Origin: CALARM01 sp036746235
GTDB lineage: Bacteria > Vulcanimicrobiota > SpSt-956 > JAKJGF01
Assembly: GCA_036746235.1 (NCBI GenBank)
Contig: DAIOEN010000003.1
Location: 1-64,000 of the forward strand
Reading direction: 5' to 3'
Length of the DNA stretch: 64,000 bases
Position 1 is the first letter of the stretch. Each line of letters opens with the position of its first letter. Positions 35,470-44,132 of this stretch are shown here, piece by piece. The translations under genes and the position numbers were made by a program. The notes below the pieces were generated by a model. That model did no database searches and was not told the DNA's origin. It saw only the letters and a program-made list of their open reading frames with translations.

Positions 35470-37047
35470 TTAATAATTACATCTACCTGAAAATACAAAA
35501 TCTTCTTCTTCCTGAGAAGCTTCTTTTTGACCTGGATATTGTGTTTCTATTTCAGACACGTGTTCAAGACAATTACCTGATAAAGGATCTGAATCCGAAT
35601 GCCCTCTTAATTTATTTAAAGCTTGCGTCATCGCGTCAACCTGATCTTTAAATTTTCCGAGAGGAAAAGCAGCGCATTCGTCTACAAAATCAGCTATTTG
35701 TGGATCAAGAGATGAATCCGGTATATAAACATTTCCAGATTCTATGTCACCGCTCACGGCATGAGCTCTGGCGATCTTACTTCCTTCCGGTTCTACGGGT
35801 ATAAGTCCAGAAATTTTATCTTTCAAAGTTGCTATTACAGCCGGGCCATTTGCTTTATCTTCTATATATTTGCGATATGTTTTAGTCCATTTTGCAGATA
35901 AATTTACGATTGCCCTCACGGTCGTAGGGAAATCCATTTTATCTTTTACTCGCGCAAGTAAATATTTATTAGCTCCTATGCGGCCCCATACCTGGCCGCT
36001 TACATAACTTGAAGTAATTGTATCTTTAAAAGCACAATCCCATGACTGAATTAATTCGTCGAATTTATCCGGCATTCTTTTGTAATATTTCCACCAGCCG
36101 CGTTTTAAGATACTTCCCTCCGGAGGAGATGGTTTCTGTTGGAAAAGAGCGTTAAATAAATAAGTTCCTATAGTTTTCTTTATTTTTAATAACTTTTCTT
36201 TACTTCTTTTTTGAGGAAATAAAGCCTCACCTATTTGACGCGGATCTTCCGGATGAGTGTATTTATCTTTTCCATCAAAGATTGCCGGAAAACTTATAAT
36301 TTTCCATTGTTCTGCTTCTGGATCTTCTTCCATTTGCTTTATAAGTCTACCGGCAAGATCATCTTGATGCCACCTAGTCATTATAATAATTATTTTATCG
36401 TATATTCCTTTTACTTCATCATTTTCTCCTCGGGTATAAAAAGTAGAAGTATACCACTCCCATACAGCTTCCCTTACTGTCGCGGAGTTTGCTTCTTTCC
36501 AGTTTTTAAATGGATCGTCTATAATTCCAATATTAAACCCCATTCCAGTAATTCCGCCTCCGATGCCTGAACTCCTATAAGCTCCATTGTAATCAACTAT
36601 TTCAAATATATCGGAATTTCGCAGATAACTCCCTTTGGCTACAGTTCTGATATTGGAACCGAATAGTTTTGTTTCGGAGAACACGTTACTATATTCAGAA
36701 TTATCTATTATCTTTTGAACGTCCCTATTGTTTCTTTGTGCTAAATCCGCAGAATAAGAAGTGGCAATAATATTTAAATTTGGATTTTTCCCAAAAGCAT
36801 AAGCTGGAAGTCTCCTGGAAACAAGTTCTGTTTTACCATCTCGAGGAGGCATAAAAATCATAAGACGGTTAAAATTCGGATTAACAAGAAAATCATCAAG
36901 AGTTCTGCAGATAAGTTCATTATGCCAGTTCAATTTATAATTTGGCTTTGTATATAACGTAAATTCAAGTAAACTTTTACGGGCTTTTTCCTGTTTTATG
37001 TCTTCTTTAGTTGTCGTTATTTCCAGCTTTTTCAACAATTCCTTCAA
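35470..37047 (-). CDS. terL: Terminase large subunit (packaging ATPase/nuclease)
   Basis: About 525 residues. Walker A-like M-P-P-R-D-G-K-T-E near residue 65; Walker B G-I-I-D-D-P; the motif I-M-T-R-W-H-Q-D-D-L-A-G-R; and a C-terminal RNase H-type nuclease beginning Q-S-W-D-C-A-F-K-D. Belongs to the Terminase_6 class. Cuts concatemeric DNA and pumps it through the portal. The frame overlaps TerS by 41 bases; the annotated start is TTG, and an in-frame TTG a few codons later is possible. Confidence 0.93.
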   Translation of the reverse strand: MKELLKKLEITTTKEDIKQEKARKSLLEFTLYTKPNYKLNWHNELICRTLDDFLVNPNFNRLMIFMPPRDGKTELVSRRLPAYAFGKNPNLNIIATSYSADLAQRNNRDVQKIIDNSEYSNVFSETKLFGSNIRTVAKGSYLRNSDIFEIVDYNGAYRSSGIGGGITGMGFNIGIIDDPFKNWKEANSATVREAVWEWYTSTFYTRGENDEVKGIYDKIIIIMTRWHQDDLAGRLIKQMEEDPEAEQWKIISFPAIFDGKDKYTHPEDPRQIGEALFPQKRSKEKLLKIKKTIGTYLFNALFQQKPSPPEGSILKRGWWKYYKRMPDKFDELIQSWDCAFKDTITSSYVSGQVWGRIGANKYLLARVKDKMDFPTTVRAIVNLSAKWTKTYRKYIEDKANGPAVIATLKDKISGLIPVEPEGSKIARAHAVSGDIESGNVYIPDSSLDPQIADFVDECAAFPLGKFKDQVDAMTQALNKLRGHSDSDPLSGNCLEHVSEIETQYPGQKEASQEEEDFVFSGRCNY

Positions 37048-37564
37048 GAACGTTCAGCTCCTCTATTGTTAACTTCGAAAGGTCTAAAGAAGGTTTCACT
37101 TCTACTTTCCCAGAATGTTCAATTTTTTCTTTAAGTAATCCGAGATGTTTAAATAAAGTAATAAGCATTTCATTTTTATTATGAAGTTTTAAGGAAAGGC
37201 TTCCGTCTTTACCCTCTCTAATTTCCGATATCGCCGGTATTACTTCAGAGTTTACTTCTGCAGTGTCTTTAATTCTAACCTTTCCATTTACAACTTCCAG
37301 ATAATCCGTAATTTTTGAAAAAGCTATAATAGAAGCTTCTTTTAATACTCTATCTGCTGTTATTTCTGTACGTTCTTGTCGGGCCTTTATTTTTTCCTGT
37401 ATAGCTTCCTGAATGTAAGTTTTATCGAATAATCTTTTTGCTGCAGCTCCGGCAGAATTTTCATTTTTAACTTTATATCCTGCCCGAATATAAGCCTGAG
37501 TTTTATTTAAATCAACCAGATACTCTATGGTAAAAAGATTTTGTTTTTCAGTTAATTTTTTCAT
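37007..37564 (-). CDS. terS: Terminase small subunit
   Basis: 185 residues. Matches the Terminase_2 family: T-E-K-Q-N-L-F-T-I-E-Y-L-V-D, L-N-K-T-Q-A-Y-I-R-A-G-Y, A-A-A-K-R-L-F. A helix-turn-helix at the N-terminus recognises the packaging site and the C-terminal part binds TerL. It is the first gene after the late promoter and leader terminator. Confidence 0.9.
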   Translation of the reverse strand: MKKLTEKQNLFTIEYLVDLNKTQAYIRAGYKVKNENSAGAAAKRLFDKTYIQEAIQEKIKARQERTEITADRVLKEASIIAFSKITDYLEVVNGKVRIKDTAEVNSEVIPAISEIREGKDGSLSLKLHNKNEMLITLFKHLGLLKEKIEHSGKVEVKPSLDLSKLTIEELNVLEGIVEKAGNNDN

Positions 37565-37585
37565 ATTTACCCATCCTTAAAAAAA

Positions 37586-37625
37586 TAAAAATCAAAGAAA
37601 TTTTCCCGTATTTCCTTGATTTTTA
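37586..37625 (-). terminator. Intrinsic terminator in the leader of the packaging/head operon
   Basis: A 16-bp stem with one mismatch (TAAAAATCAAAGAAAT against ATTTCCTTGATTTTTA), an 8-base loop, and seven T on the minus strand directly after it. It lies downstream of the late promoter (37639-37666) and upstream of the TerS ATG (37564), so late transcription should need antitermination or readthrough. Confidence 0.8.
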
Positions 37626-37638
37626 TTCTATTATTTTA

Positions 37639-37666
37639 ACTATAGCATAACCCAACTATAAATCAA
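37639..37666 (-). promoter_or_regulatory. Probable late promoter for terminase/head/tail genes
   Basis: On the minus strand TTGATT, 16-base spacer, TATAGT. It lies just upstream of the leader terminator and of TerS, at the boundary between the glycan cassette and the packaging genes. Confidence 0.7.
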
Positions 37667-37779
37667 CATTTTTTTTTCTTGAATATTTTTTGTAATATCC
37701 TTTTAATTTCATGCTCCCTTTTTTCTTCTTCAGACTTGAACTTTCTTTTGTTTCGCTTGTGATTTCGATATCGCTTCAT
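37663..37779 (-). CDS. Small basic peptide overlapping the GT9 gene end
   Basis: 38 residues (M-K-R-Y-R-N-H-K-R-N-K-R-K-F-K and onwards, about half Lys/Arg). AAGGAA lies seven bases before the ATG at 37779. It overlaps the last 50 bases of the GT9 gene in another frame and its stop overlaps the -35 of the late promoter. Could be a nucleic-acid-binding peptide or a chance frame. Confidence 0.4.
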   Translation of the reverse strand: MKRYRNHKRNKRKFKSEEEKREHEIKRILQKIFKKKKC

Positions 37780-38683
37780 TTAAGTAATTCCTTACCTCTA
37801 TATAGTTAATACCTTTAACACAGTGAAAATTATTATGCTTACATAGCCAGTTGCAACCTCTGTATTCACAGTGATTACTGAAAATTCTTACATTATCTTC
37901 CGGAGAAAAAAATCTATTCCAATGACCGCCGCCACATAAAACTATAGATGGTTTATTTAAAGCTACAGACATATGGAGAAGTCCTGTATCTACTCCTATG
38001 ACAAGTTTACTTTTTCTTATTATTTCTGCTGCTTCAAGAATTGTAGTATTATAAGGAGGAAGTCCGAGAGCTACAAAAGGAATATCAAGACCTTCTAGAA
38101 TTTTATCCCAAAAAGGATAAGACTTATAAGAATACGCCGGTCTCGGGCAGATTACTATATAATCTCCAGGAAAACTAGAAAACAGTTTTTCCAGATAATC
38201 CGAATGTTCCACCGCCACTTTATTTTTTTTAAAAATCTGTCTCTTTAAATCGTCTCTTTTTACTTTTACACCGAGATAATTAAGAATAGCTTTATATCTA
38301 TATAACTCCTGTTCTTCTTTTGTTTCTAAAAGAATAGAATAAAAACTATCGCCTTCTATTTTTTTATCCGGATAAATATTACAGCAATCACCAGAAAAAG
38401 CTATTCTTTCTTTTGCTTTTTTACCCATTATTTGTGCCATAAAATCTGATTGTTCTGTACGGGAAAAATGTGCGTTAATTACTATATCGGGATTGCAATC
38501 ATGAAGTTTATCGGAGGAATATAATCCTATTGCTTCAATACCTGAATAATTATATAAATTAATGAAAGCATTTTGGCAGAGTACCGTGATATCGTATTTT
38601 TCTTTAAGAAAAGGAATAATAGAAGAGAAAATTATATTATCACCCAGGGCATCTATTTTAATAAATAAAAGTTTCTGTTTCAT
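37730..38683 (-). CDS. GT9 (heptosyltransferase-like) glycosyltransferase
   Basis: 317 residues. GT-B fold of the ADP-heptose:LPS heptosyltransferase family: N-terminal F-I-K-I-D-A-L-G-D-N-I-I-F, a middle I-C-P-R-P-A-Y-S-Y-K-S-Y-P-F-W segment and C-terminal G-V-D-T-G-L-L-H-M-S-V-A-L-N-K-P. The C-terminal Cys-rich segment (C-E-Y-R-G-C-N-W-L-C) is unusual for GT9. It would transfer a sugar from an NDP-sugar to a surface glycan or a virion protein. It is the last gene before the late promoter and follows a frameshifted gene by one base. Confidence 0.82.
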   Translation of the reverse strand: MKQKLLFIKIDALGDNIIFSSIIPFLKEKYDITVLCQNAFINLYNYSGIEAIGLYSSDKLHDCNPDIVINAHFSRTEQSDFMAQIMGKKAKERIAFSGDCCNIYPDKKIEGDSFYSILLETKEEQELYRYKAILNYLGVKVKRDDLKRQIFKKNKVAVEHSDYLEKLFSSFPGDYIVICPRPAYSYKSYPFWDKILEGLDIPFVALGLPPYNTTILEAAEIIRKSKLVIGVDTGLLHMSVALNKPSIVLCGGGHWNRFFSPEDNVRIFSNHCEYRGCNWLCKHNNFHCVKGINYIEVRNYLNEAISKSQAKQKKVQV

Positions 38684-38684
38684 T

Positions 38685-39013
38685 TTACGCGTAAACCTCC
38701 AAAAAAGATGAACATTTTCTTAATATTTCTTTATTTTCCGTGATCGTAACATAATCATTCAATTTAAGTTTTTTATCAAAAGTAACCCCTAAAAAACAGA
38801 TATCCAAATCTAAAATTTTTACATCATAGAAGATCTTTTTTTTAATTCCGAATACCCTACTAATCCTTATAACTTGACCGGTATATATACGAATTCCATC
38901 TGTTTTTTTGCTTCATTATTTATTTCATAAATGCAGAATGGAGTTTTTCTTTTTATAGCCTCAGTTACGATATCTTTAATTTTTTGCTTTGGATAATTAA
39001 GATGAAAGTTCAT
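38685..39013 (-). pseudogene. Glycan-cassette small gene split by a frameshift at A7
   Basis: ATG at 39013 overlaps the stop of the large glycosyltransferase gene (TAATG). The frame reads M-N-F-H-L-N-Y-P-K-Q-K-I-K-D-I and stops at 38867 after 48 codons. A shift of -1 at the run of seven A (about 38912) enters a second frame, T-D-G-I-R-I-Y-T-G-Q-V-I-R-I-S-R, which runs to 38685, one base before the GT9 start. Together they give a protein of about 107 residues that fills the gap exactly. Either programmed -1 slippage (A-AAA-AAA), a mutation, or an indel error. Fold unknown. Confidence 0.65.
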
Positions 39014-41691
39014 TATATTTTTTCTCCTATAATAATCATGTCATCGGGGAAAATGCCTGAGAGTATGTCTATTATTTTAAAACCAGAGTTAATAAACAGC
39101 TTTATAATACTATCTTTGTTATATAAAAATAAATGTTCTTCTGGTTTAAATTGCTGCCAGGTTTCGTCTTCACCCTTATAATCAGGAGTTTGAATAATAA
39201 GAATTCCTTTGTTTTTGAGAATAATTCGTATATTTTCGAGGGTTTCGACAGGATTTTGAAAATGTTCCAAAACATCAAACCCTGTTATAATATCGAATTT
39301 CTTAAGGGGTAACTCTACATCTGGAAATAATCCGGAGCAAACTTCTATATCAAATTGATTTTTTACGAATTCACATGTAGCCGGATCTACTTCTACCCCG
39401 ACAACTTTTTTTATTCCTTGCTGCCGGCAGTAATTTAAAAAAGCGCCATGGGCACATCCAATCTCAAGAAGTGAATTTTCACTTTTACCATAAGTTTTTA
39501 AAATTTGATACCACTGAGGAATTCTATCGTTAAGGTCATTCTCTATTCTATCTTCTATTACTGGAAAGTTTAAATCAGTTTGATGAGCATGCCAGTAGTG
39601 ATTAAAAGAATAATAATTTTGCAGATCTGATGAAGAATATTTATTTTTTGTAACTAAAGTATGGCAGATTTCGCATTCGCCATAAAGAGTATGGATTGAA
39701 TTGTTTAAAATGCCGCCACACCAACACTTTAACCGGCGATTAGCTAAGAAGTTTTTTACTATATTAATTACTTTTCCACATATAACTTTATGGGTATAAT
39801 ATTTCTGAACTCTCTTTTGTCCAGCTTTTGCTATTCGATTTCTTTCTCGTGAGTGAGATAAATAGTAATTTATTTTCTCTATCAAATCTTCTTCATCTTT
39901 AAAGGTAACTAAATGTTCTCCGTCTGTAAATATATCCTCCAATCCATTATCTATAATTTCATTAGTAATCAACATGGCCCCTGATGCCATTGTTTCAAAA
40001 ACTCTAAAATTAATATCATTATTCAAACTCACATTGATTCCTATTTTCGCTCGGCTCATACTGTAAGACTTCTCAGGATTAAATACATTCTCAAAGCATC
40101 CAAAATTTCCCTGATAGATCTCTTTAAGTTTTTGAATTATCTGTTTTCTTCTGGTATGCAACCCGGGAAAAATATGACCGATAAAAAAAATATCCCAGTG
40201 TCTATTTTCCTTATAATCCACATCATAAATAGAAGCTCCTGATGGAATCCAGAAAGAATTTTCTCCCAGATCATCCAGGGCATTTTTTTGAGCAGAGAGC
40301 ACCAAATCAAAATATTTTGCTTTTTCAGATTGTAAATTTAAATATTGATGCGTATCTATAGCCCAGAATATTTTTAAAATATTAATATTTCGAGGCACTC
40401 GTTTGAATACAAAATTCATATCTTCAAATCCACCTTCGATATCTATTAAAATATTAATATTTAAGTCTTTTATTAATTGAGCTATTTTATTATAAAAAAC
40501 AGGCGAATCGGGAATATCAATTTCATTCCTGGGGCCCGCCGCAAAAACTTCTACCTGGTCTTTATAGTGCAAACGAAAAGCTTCTTTTATCCATTCAGGA
40601 AAAGTAATTTTCCCATCTTTTTTTCGTAACCCATAAACCAGTAATACTTTTAATTTGCAATTATCTATAGCTTTTTCGCGGCAATATTTAATTAAATTAA
40701 AATCCTCAATTGTAAGATGTTTTTCTTTTGTATTACGAGAAGTTAAGTAAATCCAATGATCAAGAGCTTCTATATATTTTTCTTCTTGATGACAATCTTT
40801 TATTAAACTCATTCTATTTGCAGTAAAGTTTTTCACATTAAAAGATCTGTCTATCTTATTTTCATTTATTATAGTTTTCTCTAATATTTTATTTCCATTA
40901 CAGTACATTTTCGGTATAGAAGAAGTATAAATAGTTGAACAGGTTTCTATAAGGCTTTGAGTCTCGGGGTTATATATAAAATCCACGTCATTAAGAGAGT
41001 AAATTTTATTATCCCTTAAATTACTTCTGTTATTTTCAGCTTCTTCTCCGTTCCAAGCTTTTAAAAAACCACCTTTTGAAGTGAACGAATGATCCTGGTG
41101 GACAGCCAGAAGAACTTTTGAAAAATCTACAATAGGTATTTTATTCTTTTTAAAATACTCTATTACGAAGTTATCCCATCCGGGACGGCCCATATAAAGT
41201 TTTGGAAAATCGAAACTAAGGTCCTTGGGAAAGATAAAATAATCAATTGCGTAGATACCACTGTTTACTCCTGATTTTTCTACTTTATTTAAAAGACTGG
41301 ATTTATCATATCTCTCTTTATAATAAACTTCTATCCTGTCACCTATTCCGATGAAATTTTTTCCTATTTTGCTTTTTATATCATCTAAGATCTGATTTAA
41401 ATCAACTCTTTCAATGAGGATTATATCTGTATTAATAAACATAAAATAATTAGTCTTGCAAGACAATTGGAGCACATAAAAAGCAGAATTTATAAGCGGT
41501 ATTTCATTTTTATAAGATATATATTTCCAATTTAAATTATTATCTTTCGCGTATTCTTTTGACTCCTTGCCCATGAGAACAATATTATCTGTTATTTTTC
41601 TCCAAGAAGAAATTGAATTCTCCTGAATTAATTTAAATTCTTCATTAAATTCTTTTGGGCATGTCCCTATGGTGATATTATTACTTTTCAA
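39013..41691 (-). CDS. Three-part fusion: two glycosyltransferases plus SAM methyltransferase
   Basis: About 892 residues from TTG 41691, chosen because AAAGGAGAG lies eight bases before it; a TTG at 41712 lacks such a site. Residues 1-290 look like a GT-A-type glycosyltransferase or nucleotide-sugar binding domain. Residues about 320-640 resemble CgeB-like/GT4 transferases: W-I-P-S-G-A-S, S-R-A-K-I-G-I-N-V-S-L, F-R-V-F-E-T-M-A-S-G-A, K-A-G-Q-K-R-V. A zinc-ribbon-like C-W-C-G and C-E-I-C pair (about 657-680) leads to a class I methyltransferase (about 730-890): L-E-I-G-C-A-H-G-A-F, F-D-V-L-E-H-F. It could build and methylate a glycan on the host surface or on virions. Confidence 0.8.
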   Translation of the reverse strand: MKSNNITIGTCPKEFNEEFKLIQENSISSWRKITDNIVLMGKESKEYAKDNNLNWKYISYKNEIPLINSAFYVLQLSCKTNYFMFINTDIILIERVDLNQILDDIKSKIGKNFIGIGDRIEVYYKERYDKSSLLNKVEKSGVNSGIYAIDYFIFPKDLSFDFPKLYMGRPGWDNFVIEYFKKNKIPIVDFSKVLLAVHQDHSFTSKGGFLKAWNGEEAENNRSNLRDNKIYSLNDVDFIYNPETQSLIETCSTIYTSSIPKMYCNGNKILEKTIINENKIDRSFNVKNFTANRMSLIKDCHQEEKYIEALDHWIYLTSRNTKEKHLTIEDFNLIKYCREKAIDNCKLKVLLVYGLRKKDGKITFPEWIKEAFRLHYKDQVEVFAAGPRNEIDIPDSPVFYNKIAQLIKDLNINILIDIEGGFEDMNFVFKRVPRNINILKIFWAIDTHQYLNLQSEKAKYFDLVLSAQKNALDDLGENSFWIPSGASIYDVDYKENRHWDIFFIGHIFPGLHTRRKQIIQKLKEIYQGNFGCFENVFNPEKSYSMSRAKIGINVSLNNDINFRVFETMASGAMLITNEIIDNGLEDIFTDGEHLVTFKDEEDLIEKINYYLSHSRERNRIAKAGQKRVQKYYTHKVICGKVINIVKNFLANRRLKCWCGGILNNSIHTLYGECEICHTLVTKNKYSSSDLQNYYSFNHYWHAHQTDLNFPVIEDRIENDLNDRIPQWYQILKTYGKSENSLLEIGCAHGAFLNYCRQQGIKKVVGVEVDPATCEFVKNQFDIEVCSGLFPDVELPLKKFDIITGFDVLEHFQNPVETLENIRIILKNKGILIIQTPDYKGEDETWQQFKPEEHLFLYNKDSIIKLFINSGFKIIDILSGIFPDDMIIIGEKI

Positions 41692-41708
41692 TTTCTTTTT
41701 CTCTCCTT

Positions 41709-41879
41709 TCAAACTGCTTTATTTCTTTTTTGTTTCAATTTCCCAAGCTCTTCATCTGCTTTTTTCTTACACTCCGGGCATATACCATGTGTTGCATCTG
41801 GAAGGATGAGAGCTCCCACTGTTTCATATATTTTTGTATGGATATTCAAGACTTTACAGCACCATGCACACTGCTTCAT
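41709..41879 (-). CDS. Small zinc-ribbon protein
   Basis: 56 residues, M-K-Q-C-A-W-C-C-K-V then C-P-E-C-K-K: a C-x2-C...C-x2-C zinc ribbon with a Lys-rich tail. Start at ATG 41879 preceded by AGGA. It stops just before the large glycosyltransferase gene, in the same transcript. Role unknown. Confidence 0.65.
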   Translation of the reverse strand: MKQCAWCCKVLNIHTKIYETVGALILPDATHGICPECKKKADEELGKLKQKRNKAV

Positions 41880-41883
41880 AAGT

Positions 41884-42051
41884 TTAATCCTGTAAATACA
41901 CAGGATCGTTTCCCTCCCTATATATTTTTTGATTTCTTTTCTTTTTCCATTCTCTCCAATAATCTGGCTCAACTTCGTTCCAACTATTCTTGTATTTATC
42001 GATAAGATCTTCTAATTTTTTCGCAATTCTCTCCTTTTTGCTGTAGCGCAA
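41884..42051 (-). CDS. Small charged protein
   Basis: 55 residues, apparently starting at TTG 42049-42051 (frame L-R-Y-S-K-K-E-R-I-A-K-K-L-E-D-L), with AGAAGG nine bases upstream. Tryptophan-containing middle (W-N-E-V-E-P-D-Y-W-R-E-W). It overlaps the previous small gene. Not recognised; the start is uncertain. Confidence 0.5.
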   Translation of the reverse strand: MRYSKKERIAKKLEDLIDKYKNSWNEVEPDYWREWKKKRNQKIYREGNDPVYLQD

Positions 42052-42152
42052 GAATAACTACCTTCTTCTAATCCATCAGTAACATTAATAAGGCTTTCTT
42101 CTTCTCTAATTTCCACTGTTAAATCGTATAATTTGTTTAAAATATTTGGCAA
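42012..42152 (-). CDS. Small acidic protein with TTG start
   Basis: 46 residues beginning at TTG 42150-42152, six bases after AGGAGAG, which overlaps the stop of the upstream gene. Acidic helix (D-L-T-V-E-I-R-E-E-E-S). Function unknown; the ribosome site makes the gene credible. Confidence 0.55.
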   Translation of the reverse strand: MPNILNKLYDLTVEIREEESLINVTDGLEEGSYSCATAKRRELRKN

Positions 42153-42165
42153 TTTACTCTCTCCT

Positions 42166-43476
42166 TTACGCCGCTAGAACCTTACTTTCTCTTTTTTCTC
42201 TTTCTATTTCTTCTAACTCTTTAAGCAAAAAAGTATGACCACTTTGAATACACTCGTAATAAATTTTCTCGGGCAGATTTACAAACATAGATTCGCAATC
42301 AAAATAATTATCTTCTTTTGTATTCTTTAAAAATAATTGTCCCCGACAAGTTGGACATTTTCTTTTTATCTCTCTCTTTGGCCCACGTTCCGGAGAGAGA
42401 ATTTCTATACTTTCCTCTCGCCTTCGCGTTTTCCCCATTGCCAGTTCTTCTAAATCGTCCAAGCTTTCAATAATATCTTCCTCGTCTTCGTAAATCGCTG
42501 TCAATCCAAATTTTTCTTCTTCTTTTTTTATTTTCTTAGTTTTTTCTTTAAAGATCTTCAATGCTTTGGAATTGTTTTCTTTTACCTTGCTTTTCTGGGG
42601 AGGTTCCTGTAGAGAGGGTTCCAATGACTTCTGTGTATTTTGAATAGTTTTATAAATAAGTGCTGCCCCACGATTTCCCTTCTCTACTCTTTTTTTACTT
42701 AAAAGAGCTTTTACTGCTATCTTTATATTATCTGCGTTTCCGAGTAATTTAATTAAATCTTCGTGGATTTTCTTTGTAATTTCAGTTGTATGATTTGGAT
42801 TTACATAATACGGAATCTGGCAGGGTTCATGCTCTTTAATATAATTAAAAAGTTCTTCTTCGAATGCCAATCTATCTTCAGGAGTGTATCTATTTATAAT
42901 TTTCGTTCCCGATATTTCAGGAATTTCTAAATACTTATCATTAATAAGTGCGTAAGTATTGGGATTATTATGTCCTATCCCTCTGTATATTTTTATTTTT
43001 TTCTCGGAAATTAATCTCTTTACTGCCTTTTTAATTTTCCTATCCTTACATTTACACTTTTTAACAAGAGTATAATAATTCTCGTAAACTTCTTTAGAGC
43101 GATTAAAACCGGGATTAAAATAAAGAGTGCACTTACCGCCTCTATCTTTAATAAAGTCTATCAATCTATTACAGATTGCTTCGATTGGTTCAGTATTGTA
43201 ATTAAAGCACATGTCCTCTTCCAGGGTTTCCGGAGTAAAAAAAAGATCTTCTTTTTGTTCCGGAGGAGCTGGTGTAGATGGGGGAGGCGAAGGAGGAAAC
43301 GGACGCGGAGAAACAGGAAAATCAGGAGTATTGCTTATATAAGCAATATCCAAGATAGCATCTATATTCTCTTTTTTGCTATCAAACTGGAGCAAGACAT
43401 TTTTTATACCGTCCAATTCCAGGAATAATAAATCGTTTTTATTTATTTTACTAAAAGACCATTTTATACCGGGCAT
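42166..43476 (-). CDS. Multidomain hypothetical with zinc ribbon, helicase/primase-region neighbour
   Basis: 436 residues, no recognised family. A Pro-rich linker (about 54-74) separates a short N-terminal region from two similar helical modules of about 80 residues (N-P-G-F-N-R-S-K-E-V...K-R-L-I-S-E-K-K-I-K and N-P-N-H-T-T-E-I...K-A-L-L-S-K-K-R-V), each resembling a winged helix. A basic stretch follows, and a C-terminal C-P-T-C zinc ribbon with a paired Cys (F-D-C, Y-E-C). The double winged-helix-like layout suggests DNA binding; the role in replication or regulation is inferred. Confidence 0.6.
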   Translation of the reverse strand: MPGIKWSFSKINKNDLLFLELDGIKNVLLQFDSKKENIDAILDIAYISNTPDFPVSPRPFPPSPPPSTPAPPEQKEDLFFTPETLEEDMCFNYNTEPIEAICNRLIDFIKDRGGKCTLYFNPGFNRSKEVYENYYTLVKKCKCKDRKIKKAVKRLISEKKIKIYRGIGHNNPNTYALINDKYLEIPEISGTKIINRYTPEDRLAFEEELFNYIKEHEPCQIPYYVNPNHTTEITKKIHEDLIKLLGNADNIKIAVKALLSKKRVEKGNRGAALIYKTIQNTQKSLEPSLQEPPQKSKVKENNSKALKIFKEKTKKIKKEEEKFGLTAIYEDEEDIIESLDDLEELAMGKTRRREESIEILSPERGPKREIKRKCPTCRGQLFLKNTKEDNYFDCESMFVNLPEKIYYECIQSGHTFLLKELEEIEREKRESKVLAA

Positions 43477-43481
43477 TTTAT

Positions 43482-43778
43482 TCAGTCCTTTCCTGGATAG
43501 ATATAAAAAAACTCTTTTGTTTTTTTATTATAGATAGATAGTGTAATACTACTATATGGGCATTCGCTTCTATTGAATAAAGGATCTGCTTTAATAACTA
43601 AATCATTATTTATATTACATTCCATTCCGTACCATCCACTTTCTTTTCCATTTTTCTGTATGTATTTGACTAACTTCACTCTGTATTTTTCAAGAGATTT
43701 TTTAATTCTTTCCTCTTCCTCTTTAAGTTTTATTACTTTTTTAATTTTCCTTAAGATTTTCTCTTCAGTAGAACTCAT
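43482..43778 (-). CDS. Small coiled-coil hypothetical protein
   Basis: 98 residues. Residues 1-50 form a Lys/Glu-rich coiled coil; the rest is beta-rich (E-C-N-I-N-N-D-L-V-I-K-A, S-I-T-L-S-I-Y-N-K-K). No family recognised. Same operon as the neighbours; AGGA before the ATG. Confidence 0.6.
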   Translation of the reverse strand: MSSTEEKILRKIKKVIKLKEEEERIKKSLEKYRVKLVKYIQKNGKESGWYGMECNINNDLVIKADPLFNRSECPYSSITLSIYNKKTKEFFYIYPGKD

Positions 43779-43799
43779 TACTTTACTCCTCAGTCCTTT

Positions 43800-44114
43800 C
43801 TATATTAAGTCTAAATAATCCCATGTGCTACATTTCCCGTTCTTCTTGCGCTTCTCTATCTCTCTTTCCCTGTATATCTTTTTCTCCTCTGGAGTTAACT
43901 GTGAATACATTACAGGTTTACTTCTTACGCCGATAATCATAGTGGTACCTTTAGTGTGATACTGTCTTAAATAATCAGGGTTATTTTTCCATACCCCTCT
44001 CTGCTTCATTCTCTCTTCTTTTGCCGCTCGTCTATCTCTCTTTCTGTCCTCTTGAATTTCTTTTTCCCATTTTTCAGACCATTTTGGATCGTTTAAATCT
44101 ATTACGTAAGCCAT
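43800..44114 (-). CDS. Small basic hypothetical protein
   Basis: 104 residues, strongly charged (R-K-R-D-R-R-A-A-K-E-E-R; E-K-K-I-Y-R-E-R-E-I-E-K-R-K-K). Possibly nucleic-acid binding. No family recognised. GGACTGA-type ribosome site before the ATG. Confidence 0.6.
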   Translation of the reverse strand: MAYVIDLNDPKWSEKWEKEIQEDRKRDRRAAKEERMKQRGVWKNNPDYLRQYHTKGTTMIIGVRSKPVMYSQLTPEEKKIYREREIEKRKKNGKCSTWDYLDLI

Positions 44115-44132
44115 TTTATTTATCAGTCCTTT

